Notes: generated by a model from the letters alone, not told the origin. 42,275 nt of DNA from Paludibacteraceae bacterium (GCA_017471285.1 JAFUUZ010000027.1:1-42275), one strand, 5' to 3'. Shown: positions 34,324 to 42,275, numbered from the stretch's first letter. Numbers and translations: made by a program.

Positions 34324-36150
34324 TTATCCTCCTATTCCCTTATCGAGGCTCGCACCCGTAACTTTGTTGACAATCGTGTTGAAGACGAGGATCGTGATGA
34401 TCAGCAGCAGGTTGATGCCGCTGGAGAAGGCGTACAGACCCATTTCGTCAAAGTAGTCCAGCATCGTCGAGAGGATGCGGCTCTGTCCGCACAGCAGCAT
34501 GAACAGGCTCAACTCACGCAGACAGGTCATGAAGGGCAGCAGATAGCCGCTGATGATCGACGATTTCTGGATCGGGATGATGATGCGGGTCATGCGCTTG
34601 ATCCAGGGGATGTCCTGGATGATCGCCGCCTCCTCGATCTCGCCGGAAAGCTGTAGCATGGAGTTCAGCGACGAGCGGCTGGCAAAGGGGATGTACTTGA
34701 TCGTACCGGCGACGATCAGACCCGTGTAGGTGTTGTACAGTCTGACCGACTCGCTGGAGAAGAGCACGAACAGCGCCGCGCCCACGGCGATGGACGGCAT
34801 CAGATAGGGCAGGAAGGCCACGGAGTTGACATAGTTGGCCCATTTGCTGCGGCGCTGCTTGGCCACAGCGTAGCCGACCAGGGTGCCGATGGTGCCGGCG
34901 AAGAGGGCGCAGCAGACGCTGACCCACAGCGTGCCGCCGAAGGCCTTCCATATCTCGGCGTTGTAGAGGATGCCCTTCTGGCCGTACATGCCCTGCTCGG
35001 TGACGTTTTCGCTCGTCAGCCACCACTTGGTCGTCAGATTGTTGACGTTGCCGGTGTAGAGGAAGGAATAGTCGCCCGGGTTGGGCAGGAAGGTCTCAAA
35101 GGCAAAGGAGATGATCGGGAAAATGCTGGTGAAGAAGGTCAGGATGACCAGGATGATCGCCAGGACATACTTGGCCGCGCCAAGGTTGATCTTGGAGATC
35201 TGGCCGGATTTGCCCGTGACCGTGGTGTAGCTCTTGCGGCTGGTCAGCGACAGCTGGTTGAGCAGCATGATCGCGATGCCGAAGACCATCATGATGATGG
35301 CCAGGATGCTCGCCTCGCCGGTGTACTTCGAGTTCATCGAGACGTACTTCGTCGAAAGCGTGGTCAGCTGCATGTAGTGCGGCACGGGGTAGGAGCCCAT
35401 GGCGCTGCCGAAGACCAGCAGGATCGTCGAGAGGATGGCGGGCTTGACCATCGGCAGGGTGATGCGGAACATGATGCGGTGCTTGGGCGTGTCGAGGATC
35501 GTCGCCGCCTCTTCCAGGTTCGCGTCCATGTTCCGGAAGATGCCGCCGATCAGGATATAGGCGAAGGGCGCATAGTGCAGACCCAGGACCATCAGACTGG
35601 GGAAAAGGCCCTGGCAGAACCACTTTGGCATATAGATATGGAACAGCGACGCCAACAATCCATCGGACGTGCCGGTAATTTTCGTGGAGTAAAACAGGTT
35701 TTGCCACACGACAGCCAGCGTCCACTGCGGCATGATGTAGGGGAAGATGAAGATGGAGCTTAAGTACTTTCTCCAGGCCAGGTTGGTGCGGGTGACGAGA
35801 AAGGCAAAGATGCCGCCGTAGAGGATGGACACCACGCAGGTGCCCACAGAGAGCAGCACGGTGTTCCACAGCGGTTTCCACAGGTTGGCCATGGCCAGCT
35901 TGCTGGTGAAGAGGTCGGTATAGTTGACAACCGTCCAGCCGGTGGTCTGCTTGGTCAGATGGGCGTCGATCGTGCCGGCGTGGATCCTGAAGGTATCCTC
36001 CACGATGGCGACGATGGGCGCGACGGTGGTGACCGTCAGCACGATGCCGAGCAGCAGCAGGATCACGTTATAGGGCTTGGAAAAGAAGGTCTTGACCTTA
36101 TTCCATGTGATCGTGGCCGGACTTGCCACAAGGGTCCCGGAACTGTTCAT
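34324..36150 (-). CDS. Fused dual-domain ABC importer permease (FbpB/ThiP-like)
   Basis: The 608-residue membrane protein contains two binding-protein-dependent permease halves in one chain. Each half has about six hydrophobic segments and an EAA loop: 'EEAATILDTPKHRIMFRITL' near 240 and 'EEAAIIQDIPWIKRMTRIII' near 520. Duplicated permeases of this kind occur in ferric-iron, thiamine and 2-aminoethylphosphonate importers. The start is ATG 36150 (AAGGAG eight bases upstream), not the longer frame to 36237, which runs into the intercistronic hairpin. Substrate cannot be told from sequence; the neighbouring HAD gene would fit a phosphorylated compound, but iron is equally possible. Confidence 0.92.
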   Translation of the reverse strand: MNSSGTLVASPATITWNKVKTFFSKPYNVILLLLGIVLTVTTVAPIVAIVEDTFRIHAGTIDAHLTKQTTGWTVVNYTDLFTSKLAMANLWKPLWNTVLLSVGTCVVSILYGGIFAFLVTRTNLAWRKYLSSIFIFPYIMPQWTLAVVWQNLFYSTKITGTSDGLLASLFHIYMPKWFCQGLFPSLMVLGLHYAPFAYILIGGIFRNMDANLEEAATILDTPKHRIMFRITLPMVKPAILSTILLVFGSAMGSYPVPHYMQLTTLSTKYVSMNSKYTGEASILAIIMMVFGIAIMLLNQLSLTSRKSYTTVTGKSGQISKINLGAAKYVLAIILVILTFFTSIFPIISFAFETFLPNPGDYSFLYTGNVNNLTTKWWLTSENVTEQGMYGQKGILYNAEIWKAFGGTLWVSVCCALFAGTIGTLVGYAVAKQRRSKWANYVNSVAFLPYLMPSIAVGAALFVLFSSESVRLYNTYTGLIVAGTIKYIPFASRSSLNSMLQLSGEIEEAAIIQDIPWIKRMTRIIIPIQKSSIISGYLLPFMTCLRELSLFMLLCGQSRILSTMLDYFDEMGLYAFSSGINLLLIITILVFNTIVNKVTGASLDKGIGG

Positions 36151-36174
36151 AGGATGTCTCCTTCCTGTAAAACA

Positions 36175-36213
36175 AAGCGCCTCCGAATGTGCGGAACGCA
36201 CCCGGAGGCGCTT
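36175..36213 (-). terminator. Intercistronic hairpin between binding protein and permease
   Basis: Perfect 11-base arms (AAGCGCCTCCG and complement) enclose a smaller GTGCG/CGCAC hairpin. There is no T run, so it is more likely an mRNA-stabilising or partial-termination element that raises binding-protein over permease expression. Confidence 0.65.
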
Positions 36214-36252
36214 GCCTGCTTTATGCAGGTTCAGCAATCAGCTTATAAGGGA

Positions 36253-37674
36253 TCAGCCGGCACTGTACTTGTCGAGCATCTCGATCCAGCTGCCGACAGT
36301 GAACGCGGCGTCAGCGCAGTAGGCGGGATCCTCGAGGACCAGCTTGCCGGTGGTGGTCCACCAGTCATAGCCGCGGTCGTTCTTGTTCGGGAACTTCAGT
36401 TCGCCGTCCACAACGCCGCCCTGAGAGTGGCCGTACTTCTCCTCGGTGCCGGCCGCGACGGTCGGGTTGGAGGAGTAGCCGCCCATATCCTTGCCCCAGG
36501 CGGAGAAGCCGTCGACGGTGCAGGTGATGTAGCTGATGAACGCGCAGGCGGTCCAGGGCAGCGGGCTGTTGTCGGGAACGAACATGTAGTGGCAGTAGCC
36601 GTAGCCGCCGATGCCCTCATAGCCGTCCTCGTAAGCCGCGACCTTGACGTTGTTCACGGAAGAGGAGTCGGTCTCCTCGATGGAGCGGAGCTTGGAGTAA
36701 ACCAGCAGACCGAACTGGTCGGTGGCGGATTTGTCGGTCAGGTTCTTGCAGATGGGGCCGTCGTCGGTGACAGCGTTGTAGCTGCCGACCCACAGCTTGA
36801 TCCACGCGAGCGCGTAGGCGCCGTTTTCGTCAAGGCCCAGGTCCTCGGCGTCGCCCTTGAGCTCGTTGATGGTGGGCTGGAAGTAGGCCTGCTCCTCGGC
36901 GGGCAGCTTGTCAAAGGCTTCCTTCAGCCAGCCGGCGTACTGGGGCGCGGTCAGCATGTAGAGGAAGTTCTTGCCGACGATCTCGGAGTCGATGTCCATG
37001 AACTGGCCATGCTCGCCCTCGGCGACGTAATCCCAAACGTTGTCGAACACCTTGTTGCCGGTGCAGTTGAACATGAAGACCTTGTTCAGGGTCTGCAGGG
37101 GCAGATAGCCTTCATAGGTGGCGGCGTCAACGCCGTTGGCCTCGGCCCACTCCTTCGGGATGAAGGTGTCGAGGATGCCGGTCTGGACCATCTTGCTCTC
37201 GATCTGGTTGCCGTCCTGGATCAGGGTCACGGCGAAGGTGCCGGTGGCCTTGGTAGAGTTGGCGGTCAGCTGATCGAAGATCTTGTTGTTCTTCGGCTGC
37301 TGCCAGTCAAACTCGAGCTTGTAGCTGGGGTCGATGGTCTGCAGATACTCGATGAACAGAGGCAGCGAGCTCTTGCCGCGGCTGGAGTTACCCACGCCGT
37401 AGAGCATCTGGCCGTTGGACTCTTCGATCGCCTTCTTGGCGAGCTCTTCCATGGTCATGCCTTCGGCTTCCTTGATGATCTTCTGCACCTCGGTGAGGTT
37501 CTCCTCGACCGGGGCGGGCTTGGAGGCGGGCTTGTCGGCCGGCGTATCAGCGGGCGTAGCGGAGGGAGCGTCGGCGGCCGGCGCAGCGTCCGGAGCCGGA
37601 GCAGCCTGCTGTCCGCAGGCGGCGAGCGCAAAGATCATGGTGAAAGCCAGAAGAAGTGCCAATGCTTTTTTCAT
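36253..37674 (-). CDS. Extracellular solute-binding lipoprotein of ABC importer
   Basis: The 473-residue protein starts at ATG 37674 (AGGAGG nine bases upstream). It has a lipoprotein signal peptide with lipobox L-A-A-C (lipidated Cys20), an Ala/Pro/Asp-rich linker (about 21-60), and a type 2 periplasmic-binding-protein body. It is the first gene of the operon, with the permease and ATPase following, and would capture ligand at the outer face of the membrane. The fold class resembles the iron/polyamine/2-aminoethylphosphonate-binding proteins. The ligand is not identifiable by eye. Codon use is GC-rich like the rest of this operon. Confidence 0.9.
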   Translation of the reverse strand: MKKALALLLAFTMIFALAACGQQAAPAPDAAPAADAPSATPADTPADKPASKPAPVEENLTEVQKIIKEAEGMTMEELAKKAIEESNGQMLYGVGNSSRGKSSLPLFIEYLQTIDPSYKLEFDWQQPKNNKIFDQLTANSTKATGTFAVTLIQDGNQIESKMVQTGILDTFIPKEWAEANGVDAATYEGYLPLQTLNKVFMFNCTGNKVFDNVWDYVAEGEHGQFMDIDSEIVGKNFLYMLTAPQYAGWLKEAFDKLPAEEQAYFQPTINELKGDAEDLGLDENGAYALAWIKLWVGSYNAVTDDGPICKNLTDKSATDQFGLLVYSKLRSIEETDSSSVNNVKVAAYEDGYEGIGGYGYCHYMFVPDNSPLPWTACAFISYITCTVDGFSAWGKDMGGYSSNPTVAAGTEEKYGHSQGGVVDGELKFPNKNDRGYDWWTTTGKLVLEDPAYCADAAFTVGSWIEMLDKYSAG

Positions 37675-37736
37675 TTTTCTTTTCCTCCTATACAATTGTT
37701 TAAGCTTCCGTAAACCCTACGGATCTTAACACGTGA

Positions 37737-37765
37737 ATTGTACTTCTATTTGTCAGAAATGTCAA
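37737..37765 (-). promoter_or_regulatory. Sigma-A promoter of the ABC importer operon
   Basis: Minus-strand TTGACA (37765-37760), consensus -35, and TACAAT (37742-37737) with a 17-base spacer, about 60 bases before the lipoprotein start. Confidence 0.85.
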
Positions 37766-37796
37766 ATATTACGCCATATCAGCGCGATTATTTGTA

Positions 37797-37823
37797 ACTT
37801 TTAACAAAAAAGTTGTTAAAAGT
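37797..37823. promoter_or_regulatory. Inverted repeat upstream of the ABC promoter, candidate operator
   Basis: Perfect 9-base arms (ACTTTTAAC / GTTAAAAGT) separated by 9 bases, about 32 bases upstream of the -35 box. The position suits an activator site. Confidence 0.5.
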
Positions 37824-38094
37824 TTGTAAAGTCTGCCTCTTGATTTTGATTTTTGAAGGATATTATTTCGTTTTTAGCCTCGGCCGGACGGAAGCGTCTG
37901 TGCGGACCCGTGCGCGGCTTCCGCATCCCGCTTTGTAGGGGACGACGTCCTCGGCAACACCCATAAGAGAGTTTTGAAGCAAAAATGACTTGGTAGCTGT
38001 CTGACGGGATTGGAAGAGTCACGGCAGAGAGGGAAAACAAATGACCTTCTGCCAAAATGTTTCAAAACATATTAGTCTCGAAGTAACCGTCAAC

Positions 38095-38370
38095 CATACC
38101 GACGTATATTACCTTGCAAACAAGTTCGACTTCGACGGAGCAACGCTGACGGAGGCGCTGAAAAAGGCCTTTGAAAACCGTGGACATCACTTCACCGTTG
38201 AGCAGTTCGAGCAGGTAATGGCCTTCGGCAGCGATGACGCTATGCAGAAGAAATGGAAAGCCTTCTGCCGGAAAATCGGCACAAAGACCGATGATTTTGA
38301 TACGGTGCTGAGTACGATAAAAGCGTTTTTGACTGAGCCGTTTACTGCAGCGGTAGATGACGCAGACTAA
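38095..38370 (+). pseudogene. 3' remnant of a second abiEii copy
   Basis: From 'VYYLANKFDFD' onward this frame is about 85% identical to the last 90 residues of the intact AbiEii gene at 39252, including 'TLTEALKK', 'FENRGHHF', 'VEQFEQV' and 'SDDAMQKKWKAFCRKI'. Everything upstream (nucleotidyltransferase core) is missing. The frame continues upstream to an ATG at 38041 but that part is unrelated. It is the tail of a tandem or earlier abiE copy. Confidence 0.88.
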
Positions 38371-38385
38371 TTCTGAGAACACTTT

Positions 38386-38520
38386 TTACTCACCCAGCAT
38401 ATTTCCAATCGTGTTCGCCGCCTCTTTTTGTGCGGAGGTGGTGACGTGAGCGTAGGCCTTTTTCTTGTCAAAGTACCTGTAATGTGCCGCTCCATGGCTC
38501 ACGCAATATATGAACCGGGG
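38386..38520 (-). pseudogene. 3' remnant of a tyrosine recombinase
   Basis: The reading frame ends 'KKKAYAHVTTSAQKEAANTI' plus 'GNMLGE', the usual C-terminus of Tn916/phage-type integrases with the catalytic tyrosine in 'YAHVT'. The upstream sequence no longer aligns well with the GH-box region, so only the last 35-45 codons are recognisable. It is a scar of an integrated element wedged between the two abiE copies. Confidence 0.5.
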
Positions 38521-38567
38521 TATTAAAACTTTGCTTACACTCAATCTAATAATGTGTGTATTTTTTA

Positions 38568-38595
38568 TTGACTGTTCCGAGATAATGAGTATAAT
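38568..38595 (+). promoter_or_regulatory. Sigma-A promoter of abiE
   Basis: -35 TTGACT (38568-38573) and -10 TATAAT (38590-38595) with a 16-base spacer, about 60 bases upstream of abiEi. Confidence 0.7.
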
Positions 38596-38653
38596 AATAT
38601 CAGACACATAGTTGAGCCTTGTGTGTTTGATATTTTACAAAACAGGTATGCTT

Positions 38654-39259
38654 ATGGATATTCAAAATCAAGTAAAAAATATAATTGTTCAGCAAGGCGG
38701 GATTGCCAAATCAGCCGATTTTGTCGCTGCCGGCATTTCCGCAGTTCAAGTTGTTTCTTTGTGCAACGATGGCTTTCTTGAACGTGTCCGTCACGGTTAT
38801 TACACTCTTGCTGAGAATGACACCGCTTCGGAAGAGCAAATGCTTGCAAAGCTATTTCCAAAGGGGATCGTATGTGTTGAGTCGGCTCTTTTCCATTACG
38901 GATATAGCGATTATGCTCCTCGCAAATGGTCCATTGCAATTCCCCGCTCCATGTCACGGACGAAGCTTGAAGATAACATTCTTCCCTTGCAAGCTTATTA
39001 CGTTCAGCAAGATATCTATGAGCTGGGGAAAACAAAAGATACTTTTAACGGAGTAATGCTGCCTGTTTATGATCGTGAGCGAACTATCTGCGACTGCTTC
39101 AAATTTCGCACAAGGCTTGATACTGAGACTTTAAGCAAGGCGCTCAACGCATATGCAAATGACCCGGGCAAAAACCTGCAGAATCTTTCAATATACGCAA
39201 AGAAGCTGCATGTGTATAAAAAAGTTACCGAAATAATGGAGGTACTGCTGAATGGCTGA
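38654..39259 (+). CDS. abiEi: AbiEi-type antitoxin / transcriptional repressor
   Basis: The 201-residue product has the AbiEi layout: an N-terminal winged helix ('VKNIIVQQGGIAKSADFVAA', 'RVRHGYYTL') and a C-terminal antitoxin domain ('VCVESALFHYGYSDYAPRKW', 'YDRERTICDCFKFR'). AbiEi proteins repress their own operon and neutralise AbiEii (type IV toxin-antitoxin behaviour). ATG 38654 is chosen because of the AGG seven bases upstream; the frame is open back to 38612. Its end overlaps the toxin start by eight bases. Confidence 0.92.
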   Translation: MDIQNQVKNIIVQQGGIAKSADFVAAGISAVQVVSLCNDGFLERVRHGYYTLAENDTASEEQMLAKLFPKGIVCVESALFHYGYSDYAPRKWSIAIPRSMSRTKLEDNILPLQAYYVQQDIYELGKTKDTFNGVMLPVYDRERTICDCFKFRTRLDTETLSKALNAYANDPGKNLQNLSIYAKKLHVYKKVTEIMEVLLNG

Positions 39260-40106
39260 CATTGCCGCATCTGTACTCGCACGGCTCAAAAATAAGGCTG
39301 CGGAAAGCGGCAGAAGCTATCAGCTCTGTCTGCAGCTCTTTTGCCAGGAGGAGTTTCTTCGCCGGCTGGAAAAATCCAAATATGCGGATAATTTTGTGCT
39401 GAAAGGCGGGCTGTTCATTTACTCTCTCACCGAATTTGACAGCCGTGTAACCGTTGACGTCGATTTCCTTATCAGGAGGATTCCAAACACGCCTGAACAG
39501 CTAAAGTCGATACTGGAAGAAATAATTGCAACTGACACGGGCAACGATTACGTTTCCTTTGAGATAAAGAACGTGGTACCAATTGCAGTGGCAAAGAAAT
39601 ATGCCGGGATCGGAGCTTCCCTCGTGGCAAGAATCAAAAATACGAAAACGCATTTCAGCATTGACTTCGGCGTTGGTGACGTGATCGTGCCGAAGCAGGA
39701 AAAGCGGAAGATACCGACGCAGTTTGACGATTTCGTCGCCCCGACAGTCAACACCTATTCGCTGGAAACGACGGTTGCCGAAAAGCTCGACGCAATTCTT
39801 TCCCTGATGGAGTTTTCGAGTCGGATGAAGGACTATTACGATCTATACTATTTGGCAAACAAATTCGACTTCGACGTAGCGACGCTGACGGAGGCGCTGA
39901 AAAAGACCTTTGAAAACCGTGGACATCATTTCAGCGTAGAGCAGTTCGAGCAGGTTATAAACTTTGGCAGCGATGACGCTATGCAGAAGAAATGGAAAGC
40001 CTTCTGTCGGAAAATAGATGCAAAGACCGATGATTTCAATACGGTGTTGAGAACGATCAAAGAGTTTTTGACAGAGCCGTATATGGCAGCAGTATGTAGA
40101 TTATAA
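39252..40106 (+). CDS. abiEii: AbiEii nucleotidyltransferase toxin
   Basis: The 284-residue protein is a DUF1814-type nucleotidyltransferase. It shows 'LKGGLFIY' (50-57, the GG-x-hydrophobic motif), the metal-binding pair D69/D71 in 'VTVDVDFL', 'FSIDFGVGDVI' and 'TVAEKLDAILSL' (lysine motif). Family members transfer nucleotides to tRNA 3' ends and cause growth arrest during phage infection. It overlaps abiEi, as is usual for the pair. All core motifs are present, so the toxin is probably active. Its last 90 residues are repeated upstream at 38095-38370. Confidence 0.94.
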   Translation: MADIAASVLARLKNKAAESGRSYQLCLQLFCQEEFLRRLEKSKYADNFVLKGGLFIYSLTEFDSRVTVDVDFLIRRIPNTPEQLKSILEEIIATDTGNDYVSFEIKNVVPIAVAKKYAGIGASLVARIKNTKTHFSIDFGVGDVIVPKQEKRKIPTQFDDFVAPTVNTYSLETTVAEKLDAILSLMEFSSRMKDYYDLYYLANKFDFDVATLTEALKKTFENRGHHFSVEQFEQVINFGSDDAMQKKWKAFCRKIDAKTDDFNTVLRTIKEFLTEPYMAAVCRL

Positions 40107-40162
40107 GCATGACAAAATTCTTGATATAAAAACACCGAGATTGATACAATTTAATTTTTCTT

Positions 40163-40234
40163 ACAGCCGTTTTGCCGCTTGAGGGGTAAGTTGGCATTTG
40201 AGGGGTAAGTGGAGGAAGTCGGGGTCACGGCTGT
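40163..40234 (+). repeat. Inverted and direct repeats downstream of abiEii
   Basis: Inverted arms ACAGCCGT (40163-40170) and ACGGCTGT (40227-40234) end in a T run and may terminate abiE. Between them TTGAGGGGTAAGT occurs twice (40179-40191 and 40198-40210), 19 bases apart. Confidence 0.45.
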
Positions 40235-40308
40235 TTTTATCGGTAGAAATGTTCATACTTCGTCGGTATAATAGACGACAAGAAATCGGGATTTAAGGAG
40301 GTAAGATA

Positions 40309-40617
40309 ATGCCGCGGCATGATTACGGCGAAGAGGATCTGAAAGCGGCGGGGGAGTTTAGGGATATTATCCACGAAGAGGCTTTGGAGATCGTCAGAAA
40401 AACATATCCCGGGGCGGACAAGGTCTTTGATCGATATCCCGTCGAAGCGTATTTCGAGGATGTCTGGGAGTACCCCGGCAAATGGTATTACTATGTAGCC
40501 TTGCCGCAAGGCGCCGGAGGGCGGGAAAGTCTGATTCATACGATTGTCCGTGACGCGAAGGAATATTATCGGAATGGAACGAAACCTCCGTTGTACGACC
40601 CGCATCGCAAGCATTGA
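40309..40617 (+). CDS. Small unknown protein
   Basis: The 102-residue product starts at ATG 40309 with AAGGAGG seven bases upstream; a TATAAT lies at 40267. It is acidic at the front ('YGEEDLKAAGEFRDIIHEEA') and aromatic in the middle ('YPGKWYYYVALPQG'). No family recognised. It heads a set of three plus-strand genes of unknown function that share short spacing. Confidence 0.7.
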   Translation: MPRHDYGEEDLKAAGEFRDIIHEEALEIVRKTYPGADKVFDRYPVEAYFEDVWEYPGKWYYYVALPQGAGGRESLIHTIVRDAKEYYRNGTKPPLYDPHRKH

Positions 40618-40642
40618 CAAATTCGGGTTTGGTGAAATAATA

Positions 40643-41065
40643 GTGAGAAACATTATCAATTTATTTGTAAAGATCAAATCTTTCGAAACTGTCACGCTTC
40701 ATACGAGCGGGATGCGCCATGTGACCGATTATGAGATTGTGAATAGAGGCGACGAAGCGGAAATCTCTCAATATGCCGTCGGATACCGCAGCGGCGATCA
40801 AGTGCGTCAGCTTCAAAAACGAGCCGTATGCTCCGCAAAGCGTGCGTTGAAATTAATGAATAAATGCCGTCTGCTGTCGTGGGACGGATTTCACGGACAA
40901 CGCCCCAAGGGAATCAAGGACGGCAAGAATTTTATTTTCAAAGCGACCGTCAACGGGGGAAAAGAAATCTGCGCGACCGGATCGCAAAGATTTCCTCCGT
41001 ATTATCGTGATTTCAAGGACGGACTTTATGAAATACTGCGAGGTGCGGAAAATGAAAGAGTATAA
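40643..41065 (+). CDS. Unknown protein, second of cluster
   Basis: The 140-residue product probably starts at GTG 40643 (GGTGA seven bases upstream, 25 bases after the preceding stop). The C-terminal part ('LLSWDGFHGQRPKGIKDGKN', 'FKATVNGGKEICATGS', 'FPPYYRDFKDGLYEIL') looks like a compact beta-rich domain. No family recognised. It overlaps the next gene by 14 bases, so the two are translationally coupled. Confidence 0.6.
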   Translation: MRNIINLFVKIKSFETVTLHTSGMRHVTDYEIVNRGDEAEISQYAVGYRSGDQVRQLQKRAVCSAKRALKLMNKCRLLSWDGFHGQRPKGIKDGKNFIFKATVNGGKEICATGSQRFPPYYRDFKDGLYEILRGAENERV

Positions 41066-42137
41066 AGTAAACTCCGGTTACGGCTGGCACGCGTGGTTCT
41101 GGGTCGATAAAGAAGAATTCGAGGGCGAGTGGAAGATCGGAAAGCTTCGGTATCGCGTCGAAAAGGCCGTCGGCAGAGCCGACGACGGCAAGCTTTTTCT
41201 GATGGTCTGGACGAATCACGACCAACACGACTGGCACAAATTCTCGCAGGTATTTTACGAGATCGACGAGAGCGAATACGTCGATCTCCTCGACCGTGCG
41301 ATAAAACAGGGCGAATTATCGCCGAAAGATCGGGAACACCTGATCAAAAGAATGAAAGCGCCCTTTATCCCGCCGTGGGACATCCATAAAGCCGTTGTCG
41401 TTTACCGGGACGGGCGCTACACGCTCGGTCAGCAGAATGATTGTCCGTATCTGATCGTAAACGGAAAGAGATTGACTCTGACCTGCCATCCTTACGAGCC
41501 GTGCCTGTATATCACTGACGAGAACGGCTGCAAAACGGCGGTGCACAACGCCTTTGATCCGTTCGACGTCTTAGACGCTTTCAGCAGAGGCGAAACCATC
41601 GGATCGATCACGGGTCGAGAATACGACGCGCCGGATTTTTGCAGAATGGTCGAATACGCCGCCGGTATGTCGGATATAAGTATTAGCGACGCGGAAATTG
41701 TGCTCGGCTCTGACAAGAAACGTAAAGAGACTGTAAAAAAGAATAAAGAAAAAGAAAAATCAAAGAGCGAACCGTTTCACCCCGAGACGACGCGCGTCAT
41801 ACACGACGATCCGGCGTACGGCGTCATCAGCGAATACCCGGACATAGCCGTTGAGTACTGCCTTGTCAAAAATGAACGTATCGCGAGTGGACGAAACGCG
41901 CATTGGTACGCGCTGATGTGGGCGAGCCGGGCGCTGTTTTTCGACGGTGAGGAACAGATATGGAGCTACGACTGCGGCGGCGCAAAGGGGAAGCAGATCA
42001 CTGTCGAGGCTTTCTTTGCCGCCGCAAACGAAAAACGCGGATCGAATTACCGCGGCGCGTTCTTATATCCGCCCAACGGCGGTTGGCTCAGTAACACGGA
42101 TTTCGACCGTGTGAACGCAGCCCTGTTCCCGAACTGA
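41052..42137 (+). CDS. Large unknown protein, third of cluster
   Basis: The 361-residue product starts at ATG 41052 (GAGGTG six bases upstream). The N-terminal 130 residues are rich in aromatic residues ('YGWHAWFWVDKEEFEGEW', 'VWTNHDQHDWHKF'). A middle region ('AVVVYRDGRYTLGQQNDCPY') resembles the start of a DUF-type beta domain. A lysine-rich linker (about 230-250) separates a C-terminal domain ('YGVISEYPDIAVEYC', 'YRGAFLYPPNGGWLS'). No signal peptide. I recognise no family; three-gene coupling suggests a complex. Confidence 0.7.
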   Translation: MKEYKVNSGYGWHAWFWVDKEEFEGEWKIGKLRYRVEKAVGRADDGKLFLMVWTNHDQHDWHKFSQVFYEIDESEYVDLLDRAIKQGELSPKDREHLIKRMKAPFIPPWDIHKAVVVYRDGRYTLGQQNDCPYLIVNGKRLTLTCHPYEPCLYITDENGCKTAVHNAFDPFDVLDAFSRGETIGSITGREYDAPDFCRMVEYAAGMSDISISDAEIVLGSDKKRKETVKKNKEKEKSKSEPFHPETTRVIHDDPAYGVISEYPDIAVEYCLVKNERIASGRNAHWYALMWASRALFFDGEEQIWSYDCGGAKGKQITVEAFFAAANEKRGSNYRGAFLYPPNGGWLSNTDFDRVNAALFPN

Positions 42138-42141
42138 TATG

Positions 42142-42195
42142 CTCCCTCTATGAGAGACAGTGAAAGAATAAAATCACTGTCAAACATAGGGGGAG
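42142..42195 (+). promoter_or_regulatory. Hairpin burying the transposase ribosome-binding site
   Basis: Outer arms CTCCCTCTATG / CATAGGGGGAG (one mismatch) and inner arms GACAGTG / CACTGTC. The 3' outer arm contains the GGGGGAG Shine-Dalgarno of the transposase gene at 42203. The left end of the IS probably lies close to 42135. Confidence 0.6.
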
Positions 42196-42202
42196 TATTT
42201 TT

Positions 42203-42275
42203 ATGGGACAAAGACAAAAGCTTGAAGTACGGGAAAAGGTCAAGATTATCCGAGACCAGATAGCTGGAAAATACA
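42203..42275 (+). CDS. IS3/IS150-type transposase OrfA, N-terminal fragment (cut by window end)
   Basis: The first 24 codons read 'MGQRQKLEVREKVKIIRD' and on, the usual start of IS3-family OrfA helix-turn-helix proteins ('MGxRxKYSxEEKxxIV'). The GGGGGAG site lies eight bases upstream inside a hairpin. The rest of the gene and the element lie beyond the window, so its integrity cannot be judged. Confidence 0.65.
   Translation, partial: MGQRQKLEVREKVKIIRDQIAGKY

Noticed and set aside
35959-37713. 584-codon plus-strand open frame
   Set aside because: Shadow of the solute-binding lipoprotein and permease genes on the minus strand; composition is valine/glycine/aspartate-biased as expected for an antisense frame.
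38041-38094. N-terminal extension of the abiEii remnant as a real gene start
   Set aside because: The first ~18 codons before the repeated region are unrelated to AbiEii and have no ribosome-binding site; the frame is a chance fusion.

Overview
The window looks like accessory DNA from a Gram-positive anaerobe of the Clostridia, probably an Oscillospirales-type gut bacterium. The signs are strong AGGAGG ribosome-binding sites, sigma-A type promoters, a CIRCE element in front of hsp20, an S-layer-homology (SLH) surface protein, and a lipoprotein-type ABC importer with a fused permease. Base composition is mosaic: AT-rich defence and mobile DNA for roughly the first 22 kb and again around 38-40 kb, and GC-rich DNA for the surface-protein, HAD and ABC genes. 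I cannot name a genus.

Positions 51-12716 (minus strand) hold eight tightly packed genes that read as one operon. In transcription order they are: a PAPS-reductase/DndC-like ATP pyrophosphatase fused to zinc ribbons and a ferredoxin domain (SspD-like), a DUF4007 protein (SspB-like), a 1209-residue P-loop ATPase (SspC-like), a cysteine desulfurase (SspA-like), a DEAD/DEAH helicase, a GHKL (MORC/MutL-like) ATPase, a single-HKD phospholipase-D nuclease, and a stand-alone copy of the N-terminal part of HelD-type helicases. The first four match the SspABCD DNA-phosphorothioation machinery. The last four are the likely restriction arm, comparable in position to SspFGH but with an extra HelD-like gene. 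This is the most interesting system in the window.

Positions 13080-19322 are a patchwork: a HipB-type HTH gene with a palindromic operator candidate, a Fic AMP-transferase, a truncated DNA-binding protein that abuts a truncated IS, a three-gene cluster (unknown, HExxH metallopeptidase-like, GNAT), a degenerate 3' fragment of tRNA-Met that marks an old integration site, coding remnants, and a YbaK/PrdX-type prolyl-tRNA deacylase. Positions 19383-21971 hold an SNF2 helicase and a small unknown protein.

Positions 22278-30011 (minus) are a two-gene surface operon: a 1980-residue secreted repeat protein followed by an SLH-anchored protein. Its leader contains a terminator-like hairpin. A SLOG-family remnant lies upstream. 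Next come hsp20 under CIRCE/HrcA control (30739-31360), a decayed GC-rich gene, and an operon for a solute-binding lipoprotein, fused permease, ATPase with a large insertion, and a HAD hydrolase (37674-32070, minus).

Positions 38041-40106 carry an AbiE toxin-antitoxin pair preceded by the 3' remnant of a second abiEii copy and an integrase remnant. Positions 40309-42137 contain three unknown genes, and the window ends in the start of an IS3-type element whose ribosome-binding site is buried in a hairpin.
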